Positions 59,222 to 64,000 of a stretch of 64,000 bases of DNA are shown here, piece by piece. Below the pieces are notes generated by a model. That model was not told the DNA's origin. It searched no databases and was given only the letters and a program-made list of their open reading frames with translations. The position numbers and the translations under genes were made by a program. The stretch covers positions 124,001 to 188,000 of the forward strand of contig QFQP01000010.1 of the NCBI GenBank assembly GCA_003243425.1, written 5' to 3'. Numbering within the stretch: the first letter of the stretch is position 1; each line of letters begins with the position of its first letter. Origin of the DNA: Archangium gephyra. Its GTDB lineage: Bacteria; Myxococcota; Myxococcia; Myxococcales; Myxococcaceae.

Positions 59222-61236
59222 AAATGAATCTCCAGATTGAGAAAGAACGTGCGCGGGGCTCCGGCCGTGAAATGCCGCGCGGGGAGCCGGCTCTGATTTC
59301 CCCAGTTCGACGCGAAGACGTACTCACCGTCGCGCCACGACGAGTCGAGGAGGTTCTGCAGGTCGAGCGTGAGCTCGACCCTTCCCACGCGAACGCCCGC
59401 GCGCGCGTCGACCAGCACCACCTCGCGGCTGAACTCGTCGTACGGCAGGGGGCGCGGGCCAATGACGGTGACGCCCAGGCCCACGCGCGGCGTGACGACG
59501 AAGGTGCCCACGTCGAAGGGCCGGCTCCACCCGGTGTCGAGGCGGCCGACGACCGGCGCGAAGTACGGGAGCAGCGCGTTCTTTTCGAGCAACTGCGCGT
59601 GCGCGACGGTGACGTTGCCCGAGATGACGAAGCCCTCCACCGGGCGCGCGGTGAGCATCGCCTGACCACCTCCACGCAGCGTCTTGCCGACGAACGACGT
59701 GGTGCCCACGCTGTGGTCGAAGAAGAAGTCGTTGGCCACGTAGCTGGTGAAGCCCGCCGCGCTCGCCGAGACGAGCCGTGAGTCGAAGCGCAGCCCGAGC
59801 TCACCGCCGTGCACGTCGACGAACGGCGCACGTTCACCGTCGCTCAACTGTCGGGCTTGCGGCGTGCGGAAGCCGTCGCCGTACGAAAGGAAGGCGCGGA
59901 AGTGTTCCCCCAGCTCGCGCTCGATGCCGGCCTTCAGCCCGAAGTGAGGGCCCAGTGAGGCGCGGGTGCCGCCCTGCCCGTTGAACGCGAGGTTGTCGCG
60001 CAGGTTCACGTGGAGCACGTCGGCGCGGCCGCCCAGCATGAAGCGCCAGCCACCGGGGGCCCACGCGAGCTCGCCCCACGCGCTGCCCATGGTCTGCGTG
60101 AACTCGGCGTCGACCTCGGTGGCGCGCGGCGTGCCGTCGGCGTCGACGTAGCCGCGTTGCGATTGCGTGATGCCGTCACCGCGGCCCGAAACGCCGAGCT
60201 CGAGTGACAACACCTCACCGCCGAGGTGGAGGTGCCGGTGGTGCACCGCGCGGCCGCCGAAGGTGAACGAGCGCTGGTACTGCTCGAGCCCATCGCCCTG
60301 CGCGTCGACGAGCGCGCCGGTGAAGTTGTTGCGCAACCGGTTCTCGTTGAAGACGCCGAACACCTCGACGGTCGTGCGGCCTTCGCCTGCGTTGTAGTCC
60401 GCGCCGAGCAGCAGCTGGTGCCGTTGCACCGCGCCGCCCTGCTGCGCACCGTTGGCGTCGAAGAAGCCCTTCTCACCCGCGCGGTACTGGTCTTCACGCA
60501 TGACACCGGGAGAATCGAAGCGCGCGCCGTAGCTGCCGCCGACGGCCCGCAGCGTGACGTGGTCGAGCTTGTAGACGAGCTGACCCAACGCAGACACGCG
60601 ACCGAACGCGCGCTGCGGACCGAAGCCGTCGCCCTGCACGTACTCGACGGCCGCGAACGAGTCGCCGAGGTCGGCCGGCCGGAAACCCGCGAAGAGTCGA
60701 AAGCGATTGAAGCTGCCGTAGCCCGCCGAGAGCTGGACCCCGGGCTCTTCGAGGCCGAGCTCGTAGCGCACCGTGCCGGCCACCGCGAAGTCGCCCTGCC
60801 ACGCGCGCGCGCTGCCTTCGGTGACCTTCACCTCGCGCACCGCTTCGGGCACGAGCCAGTTCAGGTCGGCGTAGCCGAGCGCGTGAATGTGGCTGACCTG
60901 GTTCACCGGCAGGCCGGCGACGTTGAGCTCGACGTCCTGGCCGTGAACCGCGTCGAAGCCGCGCAGAAGGAGCTGCTGCGCCTTGCCTTCGCCCGAGTGC
61001 TGCGTGGCGACGAGACCGGGAACCGCGCGGAGCAGGTCCGTCGCGCCGCTACGGGGCGTGGCCTCGAGCACGTCGCGCGGCACTTCGATTTCCGTCGCCG
61101 AGCGCGGCGCGCGCTTCGAGCGCACGGTCGTCTGGCGGAGCGTCACCACGCCGGCGTCGGCTTGTTCTTCTTCTCCTTCGTGCGCGAACGCGTGCAGCGC
61201 GCAGACGCAGAGGAGGCACGGCAAGAGACGCGACAT
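59218..61236 (-). CDS. TonB-dependent receptor of module B
   Basis: 672 residues with signal peptide 'CLLCVCALHAFAHEGEEE'. The plug has 'RSGATDLLRAVPGLVATQHS', 'LLLRGFDAVHGQDVELNV' and 'HALGYADLNWLVPE'. The barrel ends 'SRLPARHFTAGAPRTFFLNL'. It is paralogous to receptor A but lacks the N-terminal TonB-C domain. A GGAG precedes the ATG. Position between a small His-rich protein and a coupled lipoprotein suggests uptake of a metal, perhaps copper or zinc; the cargo is not determined by sequence. Confidence 0.93.
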   Translation of the reverse strand: MSRLLPCLLCVCALHAFAHEGEEEQADAGVVTLRQTTVRSKRAPRSATEIEVPRDVLEATPRSGATDLLRAVPGLVATQHSGEGKAQQLLLRGFDAVHGQDVELNVAGLPVNQVSHIHALGYADLNWLVPEAVREVKVTEGSARAWQGDFAVAGTVRYELGLEEPGVQLSAGYGSFNRFRLFAGFRPADLGDSFAAVEYVQGDGFGPQRAFGRVSALGQLVYKLDHVTLRAVGGSYGARFDSPGVMREDQYRAGEKGFFDANGAQQGGAVQRHQLLLGADYNAGEGRTTVEVFGVFNENRLRNNFTGALVDAQGDGLEQYQRSFTFGGRAVHHRHLHLGGEVLSLELGVSGRGDGITQSQRGYVDADGTPRATEVDAEFTQTMGSAWGELAWAPGGWRFMLGGRADVLHVNLRDNLAFNGQGGTRASLGPHFGLKAGIERELGEHFRAFLSYGDGFRTPQARQLSDGERAPFVDVHGGELGLRFDSRLVSASAAGFTSYVANDFFFDHSVGTTSFVGKTLRGGGQAMLTARPVEGFVISGNVTVAHAQLLEKNALLPYFAPVVGRLDTGWSRPFDVGTFVVTPRVGLGVTVIGPRPLPYDEFSREVVLVDARAGVRVGRVELTLDLQNLLDSSWRDGEYVFASNWGNQSRLPARHFTAGAPRTFFLNLEIHL

Positions 61237-61293
61237 TCGCGTGCTCCGTGGTTGGAGATGAGGGAGGGAGTCGGGGGCGCGCGACGCCCGGCG

Positions 61294-61581
61294 TCAGGGA
61301 GCCTGGGCCTGTTCGACGCGGCGCGGGCTGATCAGCTCCGGCACCTCGGGAGCGACTGCTTCACCGGCGACGAGCGCCAGCAGCACCGGCGCGACGAGCG
61401 GCGGCGTGGGCGCCTGGGTGAACACCACCGACTGGTGTTCGAACGTGCCATCGGCCCTGTGCGTGTGCTGGTGACCGTGTGCGTGCGTCAGGCGGTGCAG
61501 CACCGGCGCGAACACGAGGCACCACGCGAGGGCCAACAGCCCCAGCACGGCCCACTCGCGACGGTCAGCGCGGCTCCACAC
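61294..61581 (-). CDS. Small His-rich membrane protein of module B
   Basis: 95 residues from GTG 61581. A hydrophobic helix (residues 10-27, 'WAVLGLLALAWCLVFAPVL') is followed by 'HRLTHAHGHQHTHRADGTFEHQ', seven His within about 20 residues, a plausible metal site. It occupies the same relative place as the 19743-20123 protein ahead of receptor A. It starts 65 bases from the divergent hemerythrin-like gene. Confidence 0.75.
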   Translation of the reverse strand: MWSRADRREWAVLGLLALAWCLVFAPVLHRLTHAHGHQHTHRADGTFEHQSVVFTQAPTPPLVAPVLLALVAGEAVAPEVPELISPRRVEQAQAP

Positions 61582-61646
61582 GGCGGCGTTACGTAGCCCA
61601 CACCGGTTTGGATGGGTACGAGCGCGCTGCGCTATACCGCTCGCCC

Positions 61647-62156
61647 GTGGGTGCCCCTGCTCAGCGCGACGTGGTCGAGATGCTGCTCGAAGCGCACGTC
61701 GAGACCCGTCAGGTGCTCGCCATGGCCGAAGCGCTCGCCGCAGGGAACGCGGTGGCCTCGAGCCAGGACGCTGCGGGGCGCATCGCGGATCATCTGGAGT
61801 GGCTGCTGCCGCTGCACTGCGAAGACGAAGAGGTCTCCATCGAGCAGCGGTTGAAGGGCCGCCACCCGGTGGTCGACGACGCGCTGACCACCATGGTTCG
61901 TCAGCACCTCGCGTTGCAGGGCCCGCTGGCGCGGTTGCGCCTGGGGTGCCGAATGGTGGCGCGCGACGTCAACCGCCTGCACGCGCTGCGCTTCGAGCTC
62001 GCCAATGCATCGGCTGATCTGCGAGCGCGCCTCGAGGAACACAACTCGCTCGAAGAGAGCATCGTGTTCCCCGCGTTGAAGCGCATGCTCTCCGTCGACG
62101 AGCTCGAAGACATCGCCGCGGAAATGACGGCGCGCCGCGGCTCACTGGCGGCCTGA
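61647..62156 (+). CDS. Hemerythrin-like HHE-domain protein
   Basis: 169 residues from GTG 61647. A four-helix pattern with ligand-type residues is seen: 'LEAHVETRQVL', 'DHLEWLLPLHCEDEEVSIEQ', 'VRQHLALQGPL' and 'LEEHNSLEESIVFPALKRML'. The H/H-x3-E/H spacing fits the hemerythrin HHE fold that binds a di-iron site for O2, NO or iron handling. TATACC at 61633-61638 and TTGGAT at 61608 could be its promoter; no Shine-Dalgarno is visible. Its end overlaps the convergent gene at 62142 by 15 bases. Confidence 0.8.
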   Translation: MGAPAQRDVVEMLLEAHVETRQVLAMAEALAAGNAVASSQDAAGRIADHLEWLLPLHCEDEEVSIEQRLKGRHPVVDDALTTMVRQHLALQGPLARLRLGCRMVARDVNRLHALRFELANASADLRARLEEHNSLEESIVFPALKRMLSVDELEDIAAEMTARRGSLAA

Positions 62157-62552
62157 CAGGTCGGCGATCTCGTCGGCGTGGCGCTTCGGCACCGCCCACA
62201 CCTGCAGCATGTCTTCCCACTCACCGAGCACCACGAGCTCCTTGAGGGCCGGCGCTTCGTCGAAGAGCGCGTTGAGCTCGTCGATGAGCGCGGTGACGTC
62301 TTCGACTTCCCACGTCTCGTGGAGTTCGCCCCACTCGATTTCCATCACCATCGGCGAGGTGGTGCGCACGTCGAGGACCCGGAACTTCTGAACGCCCACC
62401 GCCCAGGTCAGCGTGCTCACCACTTCGTCGGGCAGGGCGCGCAACGAGAGTGAGAGGCCGCCGACCAGGCGCCCTTCGTGACACGCGCGGCGCAGCGGCG
62501 TGGGCAGTGGTTCGTCACCGATGATGAGGCCCCACTCGCGCAGCTCGTTCAC
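62142..62552 (-). CDS. Small protein of unknown function
   Basis: 136 residues. GTG 62552 is chosen because GGAGG lies seven bases upstream; this decides against a longer frame. The sequence is acidic, with 'LREWGLIIGDEPLPTPLRRA' at the start and 'LIDELNALFDEAPALKELVV' later, no membrane helix and no Cys in the second half. It might be a small cytoplasmic alpha/beta protein. No family is recognised. It lies just after a strong terminator of the Cys-rich lipoprotein gene. Confidence 0.7.
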   Translation of the reverse strand: MNELREWGLIIGDEPLPTPLRRACHEGRLVGGLSLSLRALPDEVVSTLTWAVGVQKFRVLDVRTTSPMVMEIEWGELHETWEVEDVTALIDELNALFDEAPALKELVVLGEWEDMLQVWAVPKRHADEIADLSGRQ

Positions 62553-62563
62553 GACGCACCTCC

Positions 62564-62601
62564 GGAAAAGAAACGGCGCGGACCGTTGCCAGTCCGCGCC
62601 G
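62564..62601 (-). terminator. Intrinsic terminator of the Cys-rich lipoprotein gene
   Basis: CGGCGCGGAC (62574-62583) pairs perfectly with GTCCGCGCCG (62592-62601) around an 8-base loop. On the minus strand the hairpin is followed by TTTCTTTTCC, a good U-tract. It is 24 bases after the stop of the 62625-63728 gene. Confidence 0.9.
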
Positions 62602-62624
62602 CTCACTTCAGAACTTCGGGGCGA

Positions 62625-63728
62625 TTACTGGCAGACGCCCGCGGTGACGTTGCAGGTGGTGCCCACGCCGAACACCTTGATGCAGAACGCGCAGGTGCCG
62701 CCGTTGACGCCGCAGGCCTGACCGATGAGCGACGTGCCGTTGGGGACGCAGAAGCCTTCAGCGCAGCACTCGCCGTTGGCACAGTTGACGCCCGACATGG
62801 GGTCGCACGTGCCCGGGAAGAGGCCGCCGTCGAGGCCGGGGAAGATGCCACCGCCGCCACCGCCGGTGCCCGCGTTACCGATGCACGCGCCCGCGTCGAC
62901 CGCGTCACAGACCTGCTGACCGACACAACCGATGCACGCCGCGCCCGGCGCGCCCTGGCCGCACTGCGCCGTCGTGTACTGCGCGGGGAGCTTGCAGTTG
63001 TTGCCGTCGCAGCAGCCCTGGCAGGTGGTCGCGTTGCAGGTGGTGCCGCCGAAGCAGGTGCCGCTCTGGCAGGTCTGACCGGCCTGCTGATCACACGCCT
63101 GGCAGAAGCCGCCGTTCTTGCCGCACGAACCGTTCGAGCTGCCCGTCTCGCAGGCGCCGGTGCTGATGTTGATGCAACCCGCGCACGGCGTGCAGGCGCC
63201 GGCCTGGCAGGTGTTGCCCATCATGCAGCTGCTGCACGCCAGACCGCCGGTGCCGCAGCGTGAAGGCGTGGTGTTGATGATGCAGACACCCGAGGGCGTG
63301 CAGCACCCCGTGGCGCAGGTCGTGGGGCCGCACGCGCCGCCGTCGGTACCCGAGCCACCACCCGTCGCCGAAGTGCCGCCGCCGGTCGCCGAACCGCCAC
63401 CGGTCGCCGTGCCGCCGCCCGCGCCACCACCCGAACCACCGCCCGTGCCGCCGGTCACGCACTGGCCGCCGCGGAGCGGATCAGCCTGGTCGACCTGAGC
63501 GCACGTCTGCCCCGCCGCGCACGGCGAGCACGTCGCGCCGGCCTTGCCGCAGGCTTCGGTGCTCGAGCCCGACTGACAGGTTCCCGTCTCGTCGCAGCAG
63601 CCGTCACAGTTGGCCGCGCTGCAGCGCGTGGGACGAGGCGGCGTGCCGCACGAAGACGGCAGCACCGCAAACACAAAACCGATGGCGGCGCCGAGCATCA
63701 GCGCGTGAGGGGTCTTCGAAGTACGCAT
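62625..63728 (-). CDS. Cys-rich modular surface lipoprotein
   Basis: 367 residues. The N-terminal signal ends 'VLPSSC' (Cys27), a non-ideal lipobox. About 45 Cys occur in repeated modules such as 'CSAANCDGCCDETGTCQSG', 'CGPTTCATGCCTPSGVC' and 'CNATTCQGCCDGNNC', and 'CGKAGATCSPCAAGQTC' or 'CGKNGGFCQACDQQAGQTC'. A 'TGGGSATGGGTSATGGG' linker separates the first module from the rest. This is a typical myxobacterial surface protein; its role (adhesion, or a disulphide-cross-linked coat) is not determinable. GGAGA precedes the ATG. Confidence 0.85.
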   Translation of the reverse strand: MRTSKTPHALMLGAAIGFVFAVLPSSCGTPPRPTRCSAANCDGCCDETGTCQSGSSTEACGKAGATCSPCAAGQTCAQVDQADPLRGGQCVTGGTGGGSGGGAGGGTATGGGSATGGGTSATGGGSGTDGGACGPTTCATGCCTPSGVCIINTTPSRCGTGGLACSSCMMGNTCQAGACTPCAGCINISTGACETGSSNGSCGKNGGFCQACDQQAGQTCQSGTCFGGTTCNATTCQGCCDGNNCKLPAQYTTAQCGQGAPGAACIGCVGQQVCDAVDAGACIGNAGTGGGGGGIFPGLDGGLFPGTCDPMSGVNCANGECCAEGFCVPNGTSLIGQACGVNGGTCAFCIKVFGVGTTCNVTAGVCQ

Positions 63729-63800
63729 GTCGTTGTTCTCCAGGGGCGCGAAACCGGGCGAAGGTCGCGTGAAGCGCGACCGTCTACAACCTGCGCGCTA

Positions 63801-63851
63801 GGCCCACAAGTGGGCCACCGGGAGTTCTCAGCCCTTGAGAAAGAACCCGAG
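63801..63851. promoter_or_regulatory. Two inverted repeats in the divergent gap
   Basis: GGCCCAC-AA-GTGGGCC (63801-63816) and TTCTCA-GCCCT-TGAGAA (63835-63851) are perfect inverted repeats 18 bases apart in the 213-base gap between the Cys-rich lipoprotein gene and the gene starting at 63942. They may be regulator sites controlling one or both divergent genes. Confidence 0.4.
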
Positions 63852-63941
63852 TGCGCCTGCGTGAGCGTGTGTCGGGGGCTTGATCTCCCAGACACACAAG
63901 CAGACTATGCGCGGCCTTTTCATCTCGACGGAGTCACCTTC

Positions 63942-64000
63942 ATGCGACAGCTCCCCTTGTCGGCGTCACGCGCGCTGATCTGTCTCGGCCTTCTTCTGAT
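63942..64000 (+). CDS. Start of a secreted protein, cut by the window end
   Basis: ATG 63942 opens a frame reading 'MRQLPLSASRALICLGLLL', a typical signal peptide start, with GGAG about 11 bases upstream. Only 19 codons are inside the window, so no function can be given. Confidence 0.5.
   Translation, partial: MRQLPLSASRALICLGLLL

Noticed and set aside
1..64000. tRNA, rRNA, prophage or insertion-sequence content
   Set aside because: No cloverleaf-like segment, rRNA signature, transposase or terminal inverted repeats were recognised by eye; a covariance-model search would be the decisive test.

Overview
The window is GC-rich bacterial chromosome and reads like a member of the Myxococcota. 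This is inferred from gene content: many lipoproteins with Gly-rich 'GGGSATGGG' or 'DAG' linkers, a PEGA-domain Ser/Thr kinase, an NtrB/NtrC-type pair, two ECF sigma loci, Cys-rich lipoproteins and TonB receptors. No rRNA, tRNA, CRISPR array, insertion sequence or phage block is visible. Genes are tightly packed: no gap exceeds 300 bases, ATGA start/stop overlaps are frequent, and several convergent pairs end within 0-5 bases of each other.

Region by region. 0-5 kb: a truncated gene, a frameshifted small membrane protein, a membrane-anchored LuxR-type protein, an ArsR/AHSA1 pair with a clear operator, and a coupled methyltransferase/LpxL-like acyltransferase pair. 5-9 kb: a subtilase lipoprotein coupled to a small lipoprotein that resembles the protease's own prodomain, then an Old Yellow Enzyme. 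9-16 kb: a SWIM/SNF2 helicase, a coiled-coil/zinc-ribbon protein and a two-component system. 15.8-19.6 kb: four genes in series on the minus strand, from a GGDEF protein with an internal deletion to a DUF2723-like glycosyltransferase. 19.7-24.7 kb: TonB receptor module A. 24.7-31.8 kb: lipoproteins, the PEGA kinase, a signal-less peptidoglycan-binding protein and an ECF sigma/FecR pair. 31.8-38.7 kb: a repeat-bearing outer-membrane-like protein, a GNAT, a VWA protein and an ECF sigma/zf-HC2 pair. 38.7-43.3 kb: a DNA glycosylase, a MmcQ-like protein, malQ and an adenylate cyclase broken by one extra G. 43.4-50.1 kb: a lipidated Omp85 (TamA/TamL-like) gene fused in operon to tamB. 50-56 kb: an S37-type peptidase, a TIM-barrel-like lipoprotein coupled to kynA, and an AT-hook/zinc protein. 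56.2-61.6 kb: TonB receptor module B ending in an MFS exporter. 61.6-64 kb: a hemerythrin-like protein, a small unknown protein and a Cys-rich lipoprotein.

The most interesting signals are: (1) two parallel modules A and B with the same order of small His-containing membrane protein, paralogous TonB receptor and 4-bp-overlapping lipoprotein, probably for uptake of a metal or metal complex; (2) the protease plus free-standing prodomain pair; (3) the lipidated Omp85/TamB operon; (4) a recurring TTGAC element 36-40 bases before start codons that lack a Shine-Dalgarno, suggesting leaderless transcripts; (5) a 48-base two-stem hairpin between convergent genes; and (6) three damaged genes (two frameshifts, one in-frame deletion).
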